Positions 34,639 to 44,139 of a stretch of DNA of 64,000 nucleotides are shown piece by piece. A program made the position numbers and the translations under genes. The stretch spans positions 62,001 to 126,000 of the forward strand of contig DKQS01000004.1 in NCBI GenBank assembly GCA_002471825.1, read 5' to 3'. Numbering within the stretch: the stretch's first letter is position 1; each line of letters begins with the position of its first letter. The stretch comes from Flavobacteriaceae bacterium UBA7302 (lineage in GTDB: Bacteria > Bacteroidota > Bacteroidia > Flavobacteriales > Flavobacteriaceae). The notes under the pieces were generated by a model. That model worked only from the letters and a program-made list of their open reading frames with translations, had not been told where the DNA came from and did not search any database.

Positions 34639-35490
34639 CTACATTTTCACCATTCCTGTAGCTGCCATGACAATTCCTACCCCAAAAGCAATAAGCAGTA
34701 TAAAGGCAAAAATAATCAGCAGTCCTAATGAAAATCTTAAGAGCTTTAGGATGTGTTGCCAAAAGGTATTTTTATACAGTTTACCGAGCGCAAATAGGTA
34801 GAAAACTATGGTGAATAAGAAACTTAAGCTATAGATCTTTGGATTGATCAATAAGGCCAAACCAAAAAAGATAAGGGAGACAAAAGTGGTAAAACCGATA
34901 ATGTAGGTATTCATTATAATGTGTTCCCCGTAATTGTGTGGCTTCCGATAGGTCCATTTACTGAGCATGGCATAGAAGGGCAGAAATAAGAACATCATGA
35001 TGTTGTAGTAATTCAACATAAAATTCATGTAGCTATCCATAAATTTCAATTGATTCTGAGCGATGGATTTCTTCAATTCCTTCTTTTTGAACTCCTGCTC
35101 TGATAGATTTTTATATTGACTCAAATCCATATTGGCGTCCTTTTTCAGCTCTTCAATGGAGTCCTTGTTAAATTCACTGTTTACATCAAGAAAGTCCTGT
35201 TCGTAGTATTTGAAGACCACCAAGGAGATACCCACGGCTACGGCCATAAATGCAAAGGGATTCACATATCTCCTTCGAACGCCCGAAAGGTATTCGTTCA
35301 ATACGCGATCTGGATGAATCGCCATTTCCTTTAAGGTTCGGAAAAATCGACTATCAACTCCGAAAATATCATCAATAAACAAGGTTACCAATTCTTTAAA
35401 GGTAATTCTACTTTTGATCACCTTAGCGCCGCAGTAATTGCAGAACTGAGCATCCTCTTCAAGTGGTGTTTGGCAATTTTTACAATTCAT
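34639..35490 (-). CDS. DUF3667 membrane protein with N-terminal zinc ribbon
   Basis: 283-residue protein. Residues 3-23 form a zinc ribbon (CKNCQTPLEEDAQFCNYCG, two CxxC pairs). It is followed by the DUF3667-type segment FKELVTLFIDDIFGVDSRFFRTLKEMAIHPDRVLNEYLSGVRRRYVNPF and then four hydrophobic segments. Family members in Bacteroidota often sit in the inner membrane with unknown function. It begins 7 nt downstream of the large PDZ protein gene on the same strand, suggesting a shared transcript. Confidence 0.85.
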   Translation of the reverse strand: MNCKNCQTPLEEDAQFCNYCGAKVIKSRITFKELVTLFIDDIFGVDSRFFRTLKEMAIHPDRVLNEYLSGVRRRYVNPFAFMAVAVGISLVVFKYYEQDFLDVNSEFNKDSIEELKKDANMDLSQYKNLSEQEFKKKELKKSIAQNQLKFMDSYMNFMLNYYNIMMFLFLPFYAMLSKWTYRKPHNYGEHIIMNTYIIGFTTFVSLIFFGLALLINPKIYSLSFLFTIVFYLFALGKLYKNTFWQHILKLLRFSLGLLIIFAFILLIAFGVGIVMAATGMVKM

Positions 35491-35497
35491 ATCAATT

Positions 35498-38400
35498 TTA
35501 TCTTCCGCTGATTACTTTTAAGTTTTTAATGCGCAAACCATTACTTCGAGGTTCAGAAATATCCCAGTACGTGGTTCCCTTTCTCATTTTAATTTCGCCA
35601 ATTTTTTCTCCATTAAGAAAAACTTTTAGGATATCGTTATTGTAAATCGCCTTAAAATTATGAAATCCACCCTTAACACTTTCAATCCGTTTAGCAGGAA
35701 GGTTCTCTGTCGGTTTATTTCGTCCACCTAATTTTTGACCTAAAAAAGTGCTTGAAGGCCTAATTGCTACCCAAGACCATTGATAATGATTTTCATAATC
35801 CCATTTTTTCTTAACTCGATCATAAACTCCTTCTTTTTTAAAATTAATAAAAAATGCTTTATCTAAATTGTTAGAAGGGCTATGTTGAAAATCAAAACTT
35901 AATTCAAATGAGCTGCTAAAAATTTTACCAGTCAAGATTCCAGTAGTTTTTGCACCTCCCATTTTTTTATCAAAAAGTTCCAGGTAATTTGAATTCCATC
36001 TGCCTACAAATCGATGTTGAATTTTTTTATTAGCTATTCTGAGATTACTCCAACTACTATTCTTTTCATAAAAATATTTGTATTTGGTTTTATTAGACAG
36101 GTCAAAACTCTCATCAATAACAATATTATCCAGTAAAATAGGAGGGTTTTCAACCATCATGCTAAAAATTTCGTCTTCTGATGAATTATAAGCATGTAAA
36201 TAATCTTGAATTATACTTGTTCCACTCCATGCTAAAATACAGTAGGAAAATAAAGGTCTAGAATACCCATTTATTTCATAGACAAAGGCTCCATTAATAA
36301 AAAATTGTAAACGGTTATCGAGTTTTGTAATGGATAATAAATTAGGAGACCCATTTTTAATTGCATTACTTTTTATCCACTGGGTAGTATATTTTTCTTT
36401 AAAATTATCAATTTTAAACTCTCCTTTATCGTTTATCCAAAATGATAATTCCGTATTTCCGCCGTTTTTGATATACTTTCTTTCTCTGCTATCAATACTT
36501 AATGCTGCCTTTGCATTTATTCCATTCATTTGAAATGAAGCGCCTATATAACCATTCTTCAAGGCAGTGAATCCGTTAAATCCCCAATACGATAGAATGT
36601 CTGCCGAATTATTCGCAAATTTCTTTTTCCCATTAAAAACCAGCGTAGTATAATTTTCTTTGTAATAGAATAATTCTTCGGAGTTTGAGATTAATTTAGA
36701 TTCACCTTCAAAACCGGATTTGATATTTTCTTTGGTAATTCTAATAGGAATTTTCATTCGATATACTTTTCCGTCTGGTTTTAGTAATTCAAACCAACTA
36801 TATTTTTTACCATCATATAATGGGCTTGGGCTTCCTTCATAATTAAATCCGCTAACTCCGCGATTACCAATTCGAATAATTTTATCTCCTATTTGAATTC
36901 CGTTTTTATCCGCTGGACTATTTTCAGCCACATAGGTTACTTCTAGGCTTTTCCAATTATCAATAGGTTTTGTCCATATACCCAAGAAATATTTATAGGA
37001 TGCTTTTTTGTTGTTTCTAGTTAAATATTTAAAATCTTTGAGTTTGAAATAGAGCATTACATCGTATGCCCCTCCTATTACCCTTCTTATACTTTGTTTT
37101 GTGCCGTAAACACCTTTTCCGCGATTATAGGATTTGGCTGCTGAATACATTTTTTTAATTCTTTCAGCGGAATAATTTAAAAGTGCGTCATAATAGTGAT
37201 ATGAATAAAAGGATAATTTTTTTGGTTTATACAAAGAAGTGAAACCTGCGTTCATCAAGTCGTAAAAACTGTATTTCAAATTTTGATATTTCTCGATATT
37301 AGGACTTAAAATCATTGCCTTTATTGTCATCATTGACAAATCGGAACTTTTATAGTTCTGAATATTTAACCAATTACTTAATTTTAAAAATTCTTCACGA
37401 TAACCATTTCGGAATAAATTTGATAGCAAGGAGCTATTTCCTTTACCAGATAAAAGTGCTTCTTGATACTTTGATTTGGAATTTGTGCTAATTAAAGAGT
37501 CTATAAAAATATTAAGTGAAACAGGGTCTTTTAAGTCGCTGTATTTTTGTATTCTGTTAATAGACCTTCTAGTTTTTGATAAACGACGTTTTTCTTCATC
37601 AGCCTTTTTTGAAACCTCCAATTCGTTTTTCATCCTATTGATTTCCGGATAATCATTGAAAAATTCAACTATAAATCTTGCATACCCATTGGAGTCCATT
37701 CCATAACGTTTTGCATGCTTATATCCGATATAAGAATAATCAGCTAACATGGATTTGTTTTGTGCTATAGGGTTTTTAGTTATGTAATTGCGCAGTTCTG
37801 ATAAGGCACTAAATCTAGCATTCTTTATTTTTCGTCCGTAAGTTCTGTTGAAGTCGTACCAAAGATGATGTGCTTGGCTTTCAATGGCATATGAATCTTG
37901 ATAGTTTTTTGTTTTACTCATAAAATTTTTTCTCACTCGAATAATATCCCTGATATTATTTTTAGCTTGAAGTAAATCCTTTTCTACTGACTTTATAACC
38001 GAATTTGGCACGTATGCTGCATATTCTGTAAGCCAGTCAGATATTGCAGATTTATATGATGCCCAGTTGTTTATAAAATTCGAGAATTTTCTGACCTGAA
38101 ATGATTTGGCTACTCTTGCTTCTTTTTTTGCTTTTTGTTCTTCTTTTGCTTGTTCCTCTCTATAGTCTTTCCAGAACACATTTTCAAATAATTGTGATAG
38201 CCTTCGTTCACTTTGATTTAGAGCATTCCATTGCCTTTTTATATTCTGTTGGTATTGTTGTATTTGCTGCTGAGTTGCATTAGCTTGTATTGGAGTGAAA
38301 TTTCCTTTTGGATATATTTTTGAAGGCTTAACTGAAGATTTTGCCTTTTTATAACTTATTTTTTTTGTTGAATTGAAGCTATTCTTGTTTCTAGTGGAGC

Positions 38401-38977
38401 TTTTTTTGGAACCCTTTTTCTTAGTTTCATTTATACAATGAGCCCGCATATCTCTGAGTAATGCCGCAGATCTTGTCTCCCATTGCTTAAGCGCGTTAGA
38501 CGCATCGGAACAGTCTCGAGCAATTTTTTGAAAATACCGGTTGTCTTTTTCAATAAAACTTTGATATGCCTTAGTCATGGTTCTTGGAGGTTTTGACCTT
38601 TGGTTATAAGCTGTTCTGTAGGTTTTATAACATTTTCCTAGATTTTGCATATAGCTTTTTGGGAAATGTTTTTGTATTAGGGAAGTTGTAGCTACAGGTC
38701 TTTTTAGAATAACTTTTTTAGAACCAGCTCTTGGAAAGTATTTCTTTGTTCTTTTTAAAACCGTCACTCCGTTTTCCTGCTTTTCTTCCCATCGTAAACC
38801 TGTATAATAATCTGTCAAATGTTGAACCATTGCAATGTCTGAATAGCTGCGATAAGTAATATCAACAGCATCAGTTTTTCCACTTTTAAATTCCTTACAG
38901 ACAAAAGACTCTTGGGTTTGGGCTGTTATTGAAAAAATGGAAAGAAAAAAACAAGTGATCGAAATAAGGCTTTTCAT
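35498..38977 (-). CDS. Very large exported protein with PDZ-like and C-terminal LamG-like regions
   Basis: About 1,159 residues. ATG 38,977 is chosen because it gives a clean signal peptide (MKSLISITCFFLSIFSITAQ), whereas the frame opens 16 residues earlier without one. The first 450 residues are lysine- and tyrosine-rich and probably helical, with charged repeats such as EEQAKEEQKAKKEARV. A PDZ-like segment near residues 670-760 has VAENSPADKNGIQIGDKIIRIGNRG. The last 170 residues read as a LamG/concanavalin-type sandwich (FKAIYNNDILKVFLNGEKIGEIKM). No catalytic motif is seen. The gene looks richer in A+T than its neighbours. It is likely periplasmic or on the cell surface; the function is unknown. 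Confidence 0.85.
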   Translation of the reverse strand: MKSLISITCFFLSIFSITAQTQESFVCKEFKSGKTDAVDITYRSYSDIAMVQHLTDYYTGLRWEEKQENGVTVLKRTKKYFPRAGSKKVILKRPVATTSLIQKHFPKSYMQNLGKCYKTYRTAYNQRSKPPRTMTKAYQSFIEKDNRYFQKIARDCSDASNALKQWETRSAALLRDMRAHCINETKKKGSKKSSTRNKNSFNSTKKISYKKAKSSVKPSKIYPKGNFTPIQANATQQQIQQYQQNIKRQWNALNQSERRLSQLFENVFWKDYREEQAKEEQKAKKEARVAKSFQVRKFSNFINNWASYKSAISDWLTEYAAYVPNSVIKSVEKDLLQAKNNIRDIIRVRKNFMSKTKNYQDSYAIESQAHHLWYDFNRTYGRKIKNARFSALSELRNYITKNPIAQNKSMLADYSYIGYKHAKRYGMDSNGYARFIVEFFNDYPEINRMKNELEVSKKADEEKRRLSKTRRSINRIQKYSDLKDPVSLNIFIDSLISTNSKSKYQEALLSGKGNSSLLSNLFRNGYREEFLKLSNWLNIQNYKSSDLSMMTIKAMILSPNIEKYQNLKYSFYDLMNAGFTSLYKPKKLSFYSYHYYDALLNYSAERIKKMYSAAKSYNRGKGVYGTKQSIRRVIGGAYDVMLYFKLKDFKYLTRNNKKASYKYFLGIWTKPIDNWKSLEVTYVAENSPADKNGIQIGDKIIRIGNRGVSGFNYEGSPSPLYDGKKYSWFELLKPDGKVYRMKIPIRITKENIKSGFEGESKLISNSEELFYYKENYTTLVFNGKKKFANNSADILSYWGFNGFTALKNGYIGASFQMNGINAKAALSIDSRERKYIKNGGNTELSFWINDKGEFKIDNFKEKYTTQWIKSNAIKNGSPNLLSITKLDNRLQFFINGAFVYEINGYSRPLFSYCILAWSGTSIIQDYLHAYNSSEDEIFSMMVENPPILLDNIVIDESFDLSNKTKYKYFYEKNSSWSNLRIANKKIQHRFVGRWNSNYLELFDKKMGGAKTTGILTGKIFSSSFELSFDFQHSPSNNLDKAFFINFKKEGVYDRVKKKWDYENHYQWSWVAIRPSSTFLGQKLGGRNKPTENLPAKRIESVKGGFHNFKAIYNNDILKVFLNGEKIGEIKMRKGTTYWDISEPRSNGLRIKNLKVISGR

Positions 38978-39037
38978 ACTTGGGCATTTGAAGATTGCCT
39001 TATAAAAATAGCAATATTTTAACAACTCAAAAGGAAC

Positions 39038-39070
39038 AAAAAAAGGAACCGCATTTGCGATTCCTTTTTC
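39038..39070 (-). terminator. Terminator of lysS
   Basis: On the minus strand AAAAAGGAATCGCA pairs with TGCGGTTCCTTTTT (one G-T pair), followed by T-rich sequence. It separates lysS from the large PDZ protein gene. Confidence 0.6.
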
Positions 39071-39092
39071 TGTTTTTTATTGGTAGTCAGCC

Positions 39093-40787
39093 CTATAGCA
39101 CTTCTACGAAAAGTCCATCATCTGTCTTAAATACTTTGGCTACTTCTTTTTTGGTCAAACCTTTGATGGTTTTGTCCCATTTTTTATTGGACAATCCTGA
39201 TTGGATTTTTAATTCTGGTAGCTCGATTTTTTCAGCCTTTTGAAGAATTTCAAATACCGCTTTTTCATCGTCATTCAATTCCACAGAAGGTGCTTGCTTC
39301 TCTGGTTTCATTTGCGGGAAGAACAATACTTCCTGAATGGATTGGTTGTTGGTCAAGAACATGATCAAACGGTCCATTCCGATTCCGAGTCCGGAGGTAG
39401 GAGGCATTCCGTATTCCAAGGCACGCAAGAAATCCTGATCGATAAACATGGCTTCATCATCACCGCGATCGGCCAATTTCAACTGGGCTTCAAAACGCTC
39501 TCTTTGATCAATCGGATCGTTCAACTCCGAGTAGGCATTGGCAATTTCTTTTCCGCAGACCATCAACTCAAAACGCTCCGTCAATTCAGGATCTGTTCGG
39601 TGCTCTTTACAAAGCGGACTCATTTCTTTTGGGTAGTCGGTAATGAACGTCGGCTGGATGTAGTTTCCTTCACATTTCTCACCGAAAATTTCATCAATCA
39701 ATTTTCCTTTCCCCATAGAATTATCCACCTCGATGCCCATTTCAATAGCGGCTTGTCGGATCTCATCTTCAGACTTTCCAGAGATGTCAAATCCAGTAAA
39801 GTGCTTGATCGAATCTGCCATGGTTACCCTTGGGTATGGTGCTTTAAAATCGATATCATGTTCGCCAAAAGTGGCTTTGGTGGTTCCGTTTACGGCAATG
39901 GCACAGTGCTCTAATAGATTTTCGGTGAACTCCATCATCCAGTTGTAGTCTTTGTAAGCCACATAAATTTCCATGGCGGTAAACTCCGGATTGTGGGTTC
40001 TGTCCATTCCTTCGTTTCGGAAGTTCTTCGAGAACTCGTATACACCATCAAATCCGCCTACAATCAATCGCTTTAAGTACAATTCGTTGGCAATTCGCAT
40101 GTATAATGGAATGTCTAAAGAATTGTGGTGGGTAATGAATGGTCTCGCAGCCGCTCCACCCGGAATCGGCTGTAAGATGGGCGTCTCAACTTCAAAATAA
40201 CCAGCATCGTTAAAGAACGAACGCATAGCGTTGAAAAGCTTGGTTCGCTTAACGAATACCTCTTTCACATGCGGATTCACTACCAAATCAGCATATCGCT
40301 GTCTGTAACGCAATTCCGGATCGTTGAATTCGTCGTACACATTTCCTTCCGCATCCGTTTTTGGTAGTGGTAATGGTTTCAAAGCTTTACTCAACAATGA
40401 AAAGTCTTTCACCATCACGGTTTTTTCCCCAACCTTGGTGGTAAACAGTTCTCCTGTGATTCCAACAAAATCGCCAATATCCAACAACTTCTTGTATACC
40501 TCGTTGTATAAGGTTTTGTCCTCTCCAGTACAGATTTCATCTCTATTGAAATACACCTGAATGCGTCCGTCTGAATCTTGCAATTCAGCAAAGGAGGCCT
40601 TTCCCTGAATTCGACGCGACATTAATCGACCGGCAATGGTCACCGATTTTCCTTCTTCGAAATTCGCTTTGATATCGGTTGAATTGGAGTTGATTTCAAA
40701 CAAATCTGCAGGATACGGATTGATACCCAATTCCCTCAATTTGCCTAGTTTTTCTCTTCTGACAATTTCTTGATCTGATAATTGCAT
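39093..40787 (-). CDS. lysS: Lysyl-tRNA synthetase, class II
   Basis: 564-residue class II synthetase charging tRNA-Lys. The N-terminal OB-fold (VTIAGRLMSRRIQGKASFAELQDSDGRIQVYF) binds the anticodon. The catalytic core shows motif 2 in FRNEGMDRTHNPEFTAMEIY and motif 3 in GLGIGMDRLIMFLTN. A C-terminal extension of about 65 residues follows the core (LNDDEKAVFEILQKAEKIELPELKIQ), as seen in other Bacteroidota. ATG 40,787 (MQLSDQEIVRREKL) is preferred because the earlier start at 40,829 lies upstream of the promoter box. Confidence 0.95.
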   Translation of the reverse strand: MQLSDQEIVRREKLGKLRELGINPYPADLFEINSNSTDIKANFEEGKSVTIAGRLMSRRIQGKASFAELQDSDGRIQVYFNRDEICTGEDKTLYNEVYKKLLDIGDFVGITGELFTTKVGEKTVMVKDFSLLSKALKPLPLPKTDAEGNVYDEFNDPELRYRQRYADLVVNPHVKEVFVKRTKLFNAMRSFFNDAGYFEVETPILQPIPGGAAARPFITHHNSLDIPLYMRIANELYLKRLIVGGFDGVYEFSKNFRNEGMDRTHNPEFTAMEIYVAYKDYNWMMEFTENLLEHCAIAVNGTTKATFGEHDIDFKAPYPRVTMADSIKHFTGFDISGKSEDEIRQAAIEMGIEVDNSMGKGKLIDEIFGEKCEGNYIQPTFITDYPKEMSPLCKEHRTDPELTERFELMVCGKEIANAYSELNDPIDQRERFEAQLKLADRGDDEAMFIDQDFLRALEYGMPPTSGLGIGMDRLIMFLTNNQSIQEVLFFPQMKPEKQAPSVELNDDEKAVFEILQKAEKIELPELKIQSGLSNKKWDKTIKGLTKKEVAKVFKTDDGLFVEVL

Positions 40788-40818
40788 GAAACCTTGATAT
40801 TTGTTGAAATTAAGGTTG

Positions 40819-40826
40819 CAAAGATA
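40819..40826 (-). promoter_or_regulatory. -7 promoter box of lysS
   Basis: The minus strand reads TATCTTTG (TAnnTTTG), 31 nt before the chosen lysS ATG and downstream of the first open-frame ATG at 40,829. Confidence 0.55.
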
Positions 40827-40895
40827 CAATCAATTGATTTAAAAACAAGGAGTTAATATTTGCGAAGTTTCTTTTTGTAATGCAATTTAAATGTC

Positions 40896-40986
40896 TATAT
40901 TTGACCTGTTGTTGTGAACACATATATGTGTTTAGGTTGTATAGCCAATAGAAAGCATCCTTAATAGGGTTGCTTTTTTTCTTTTA
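40896..40986 (+). ncRNA. Candidate small RNA, about 75 nt
   Basis: A perfect -7 box TATATTTG (40,896-40,903) is followed about 70-80 nt later by an imperfect stem AAGCATCC/GGGTTGCTT and a run of eight T. In between, AACACATATATGTGTT at about 40,918-40,933 is a perfect 16-nt palindrome. There is no open frame of meaning. The unit lies between divergent lysS and the 3' end of the DUF4407 gene. Antisense overlap with the DUF4407 3' end is minimal. Expression is unproven. Confidence 0.45.
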
Positions 40987-42084
40987 CAGCATTTTCTGTT
41001 GCTTCTCGTAGAAAGAATTCGCCTGTAATTTCATCAGGTCTCTCGCCAATTTTTGCTTGTAGTTGTACAATTCCTCTTCGTCGGAAATGTCTTTGTACAC
41101 TTGATTGTCTACCACAATATCGGCTTGAAGCATCTGCTCGCGTTGTTTCACTTGCTGGGTTACCCAAGTTTTTACTGCGGTCTCATGATCTTGGAGTTTG
41201 TAATCGTATTCGCCTTTCGGAGCGATGAGCTTGGCGAAAATAGGTGAGGTTTCAATGGCTAAAAACAAAAGGAATATAAAGAAGGAGGGAAGCCAAGGTA
41301 GTTTCCCCAGGGCATTCACCCGAGCCATCAATCCGTCAAAGTTGGAGATGATGGGCTGTGTTTTGGTTTCGGCATTTAATTGATTGGATTTTAAATCGGC
41401 AATGGCCAGTTCTTTGGCTTTTATTTTTTCGGCATTGTCCTTTTTCAATTGGGTGAGTTCGGCCAAAGCGGCGTCGTGTTTTTCCCGTTTCTCTTGGTAT
41501 ACCGGTCCTTTGCCAACCAGTTTGGTGCCCTTTCTTCCTTCTGCCTCTGCGATGTAGGTTTCATAAAGGGTGTTAGTTTCCACCTCCTTCGCCGTGATTT
41601 CCGACTTTAAGGCGTTGATGTCGGTTTCTAGTTTTTGGATTTCTGGATCGAATTGAGCTGCGATTTGCGTCTTGTTTTCAAGGGTCATTTGGTTTTTTTC
41701 TTCCAATAGCACGCGATTGATTTCCTTCTCAAACAATTTCAACTCCAAGGGTTTGGAAATCACCACGGCAATGATGACCGCTAAGATCAATCTGGGTGTT
41801 GCCTGCAAAAGCTCCTTCATTTTAGAGTCTGATTTTTTAATGGTCGATACAATAAACCGATCTAGGTTGAAGATCAACAATCCCCATACCACACCGAATC
41901 CAATGGCAACGTACAAGTTGTCAAATACAGTATACAAGGCATAACTTCCAGCAATGGCGGCCATGACTGCTGTAAAAAAGACGGTAGCGCCAATGCCAGC
42001 ATATTTGTTTTGTTCGCCATTTGAGCAGTTGTCGAGGATGGTTCTGTCGGCCCCAGAACAGATCAAGAAGAAAGATTTAAGCAC
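40984..42084 (-). CDS. DUF4407 family membrane protein
   Basis: 366-residue membrane protein of the DUF4407 family. The N-terminus LIKSGAD-like stretch (FFLICSGADRTILDNCSNGEQNKYAGIGATVFFTAVMA) and two early helices are followed by NLDRFIVSTIKK. A long central coiled-coil-like part (KLETDINALKSEITAKEVETNTLYETY) comes next, then a late helix (SFFIFLLFLAIETSPIFAKLIAPKGEYD). The start is GTG at 42,084. The function of the family is not established. It lies between a candidate RNA and the M56/BlaI pair without visible links. Confidence 0.85.
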   Translation of the reverse strand: MLKSFFLICSGADRTILDNCSNGEQNKYAGIGATVFFTAVMAAIAGSYALYTVFDNLYVAIGFGVVWGLLIFNLDRFIVSTIKKSDSKMKELLQATPRLILAVIIAVVISKPLELKLFEKEINRVLLEEKNQMTLENKTQIAAQFDPEIQKLETDINALKSEITAKEVETNTLYETYIAEAEGRKGTKLVGKGPVYQEKREKHDAALAELTQLKKDNAEKIKAKELAIADLKSNQLNAETKTQPIISNFDGLMARVNALGKLPWLPSFFIFLLFLAIETSPIFAKLIAPKGEYDYKLQDHETAVKTWVTQQVKQREQMLQADIVVDNQVYKDISDEEELYNYKQKLARDLMKLQANSFYEKQQKML

Positions 42085-42152
42085 GCGTGTTTGATTTAGG
42101 TTGAATGCTTATATAACGCCTTCAAAAAGAAAATGTTACTTAATAAAAAGTT

Positions 42153-42177
42153 AAAGCCACTTAAAAAAAGTGGCTTT
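42153..42177. terminator. Terminator of the M56 peptidase gene
   Basis: AAAGCCACTT and AAGTGGCTTT pair around an A-rich loop, 24 nt past the M56 stop on the minus strand. Confidence 0.6.
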
Positions 42178-42200
42178 ACATTCGCGATGGGTTTCTGTTC

Positions 42201-43754
42201 TTATTCCGTGGTTATTTTAACCGTGCCTTTGTCGTTTGTTTTGCTAACATCCACAGACTTGATGGTTCCTTTGTTTTTATCTACAAAACGTCGCGCTTTT
42301 TTCATGGATACTTTTTTTCCATTCAGGTAATAGGTGTAGCTCTTGTCAAAAGGAATTTCCAAATCTACTTTCTTACGAATCACTTTCTTTTTGTAGTTCG
42401 GATCCGACATTTTCTTTTCAAAGGCATCCCAATCTGATTCTTTGGATTCTTCAATCACTTCAATGATTTCCACCTCGTTTTCTTTGGGTTCTTCGTGAAT
42501 TTCTTCGATAATTTTTTCCTCAACGGTTTCCTTGCTCGGTTTTTGAGTTTTGTTTTCTCGAATTTCAATCACTGTTCGCTCTACCATCTTTTCTTTAGAG
42601 GGCTTTTTAGATTTCACCTCTTTAATGATAATTTTTGCTGGTGGTGGCGGTGGCGGTGGCGTTTTTTTGCCCTTTACCACTTTTACCGGTGGCGGTGGTG
42701 GCGGAATGAATTCGTACACATTCTTGACAGACTTTTTCTGCTTGGCAGACATTAAGCTGTACAAATAACGCATGCGTTTGATCTCGTCGAACTTGAACAT
42801 TTGTGATTTTACCGATTTGTTCAGAAGGGTATTGTATTCCTTCATTTGTTCGCGAGTGGCACTCTTTTTTACGTTTTCTACCTTAATTACGGTAGGTTTC
42901 TTTTTGGATTGTGCTTCAACGCGATCGGCAAATAGAAATACGGCGCCCACCAAAATCGGAATTACGGCTAATTTTTTTACTAAAATGGATATTTTAGAAC
43001 TTGGTGTTTTCATCATAATAAGTCTTTTTTTCGTTAATGAATAGTTTAAATTACTGGCCAAGTAAAATTTGTTGTTCCATGCAGCTTTGTCTAATAACAA
43101 ATGCTGGTAATAGGAAATATTGTAGTGGGAAGACAAAACCTTGTCGTCCGCTAAAAATTCGTGATTTAACTGAACGGCTTTTTTAAGCCATAGGATAAAT
43201 GGGTTGAACCAAAAAAGTATGAGTAATACTTCAACGAGGAGCACATCTAAGGTGTGCCGCTGTGTAGCATGGGTCAATTCGTGGGTAAAGAGTTCTTCTT
43301 CAATCGCATTGTTTTCAAACTCCGTTTTGTTCACAAAAATGTAATTCCAAAAGGTATGGGGAAGAATTTTGTCATTTACCAATACCAATCGGGCATTCTG
43401 AATGTTTCGCTTTTCATTCTGAATAATTTTTCTTCCGATATCGAATAGGTTCTTTAGAAAACGAATCAGTAAGAGTCCAGATATAATAAGGTACAGCGCA
43501 AGCAATCCATTTTGTAAAGTGAACCAGGTCTGAGTTTCTTCAATGCGTGTTCCGGTTACGATGGATATCGGTGTTTCTTCAACTCCTGTGGGCTCTATAT
43601 AGATGACGTACAAGGGTGCCAGAAAGGAAAAAAGCACACTTCCAAGTAGGTAAAACCGATTGAATCGATGCATCTTTTCTTTCTCTAAAAAGAAGTGGTA
43701 AAAGACTAAGAGTAGCCCCAAACACAAAGCCGATTTGATGAGGTAGCTAGTCAT
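42201..43754 (-). CDS. BlaR1/MecR1-like M56 metallopeptidase with proline-rich tail
   Basis: 517-residue membrane protein. Four N-terminal hydrophobic segments surround a cytoplasmic gluzincin motif FTHELTHATQRH (HELTH at residues 158-162), as in M56 sensor proteases that destroy the BlaI-type repressor. A further helix (LAVIPILVGAVFLFADRV) leads to an extracytoplasmic part with two polyproline runs (FIPPPPPPVK and TPPPPPPPAK) and Glu/Lys-rich linkers. It has no penicillin-binding sensor domain, so the signal is probably not a beta-lactam. It overlaps the repressor gene by 8 nt. Confidence 0.9.
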   Translation of the reverse strand: MTSYLIKSALCLGLLLVFYHFFLEKEKMHRFNRFYLLGSVLFSFLAPLYVIYIEPTGVEETPISIVTGTRIEETQTWFTLQNGLLALYLIISGLLLIRFLKNLFDIGRKIIQNEKRNIQNARLVLVNDKILPHTFWNYIFVNKTEFENNAIEEELFTHELTHATQRHTLDVLLVEVLLILFWFNPFILWLKKAVQLNHEFLADDKVLSSHYNISYYQHLLLDKAAWNNKFYLASNLNYSLTKKRLIMMKTPSSKISILVKKLAVIPILVGAVFLFADRVEAQSKKKPTVIKVENVKKSATREQMKEYNTLLNKSVKSQMFKFDEIKRMRYLYSLMSAKQKKSVKNVYEFIPPPPPPVKVVKGKKTPPPPPPPAKIIIKEVKSKKPSKEKMVERTVIEIRENKTQKPSKETVEEKIIEEIHEEPKENEVEIIEVIEESKESDWDAFEKKMSDPNYKKKVIRKKVDLEIPFDKSYTYYLNGKKVSMKKARRFVDKNKGTIKSVDVSKTNDKGTVKITTE

Positions 43755-44121
43755 TTTTCTTACTTTTTATTTCTGCATCGATGATTTTACGCAATGCCTT
43801 CAGCTCATCTTCCGAAAGATCGGTTTCTTGGGTAAAGAAGGAAGCAAATTGCGACGCCGAATTGTTGAAAAAGTTCTTGATCAATCCGTTGACATGCTTC
43901 GAGAAATAATCCGTTTTCTTTACCAAAGGAAAATATTCGCGCGACTTTCCAATGGTGGTATAATCCACAAAACCTTTGTCTCGCATTCTTTTGAGCAAGG
44001 TAGCTACGGTAGTGGTAGCTGGTTTGGGCATTGGAAAATCTTCGAGTAAATCTTTCATAAATGCTTTCTTACGTTTCCATAGAAACTGCATTACTTGTTC
44101 TTCGGCTTTGGATAGTTGCAT
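43747..44121 (-). CDS. BlaI/MecI/CopY family transcriptional repressor
   Basis: 124-residue winged-helix repressor with the family pattern LSKAEEQVMQFLWKRKKAFMKDLLEDFP and KPATTTVATLLKRMRDKGFVDY, plus the C-terminal dimerisation and cleavage region (LIKNFFNNSASQFASFF). It is transcribed with the downstream M56 protease. Two TACAnnTGTA-type boxes overlap its promoter, so it most likely represses its own operon and is inactivated by the protease. Confidence 0.93.
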   Translation of the reverse strand: MQLSKAEEQVMQFLWKRKKAFMKDLLEDFPMPKPATTTVATLLKRMRDKGFVDYTTIGKSREYFPLVKKTDYFSKHVNGLIKNFFNNSASQFASFFTQETDLSEDELKALRKIIDAEIKSKKND

Positions 44122-44139
44122 GCGTTCGTATTTTTATGC

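Noticed and set aside
42495..42768. Gly/Trp-rich plus-strand frames opposite the M56 gene
   Set aside because: They are the antisense of the polyproline runs (GGT/GGC repeats) and have no independent support.
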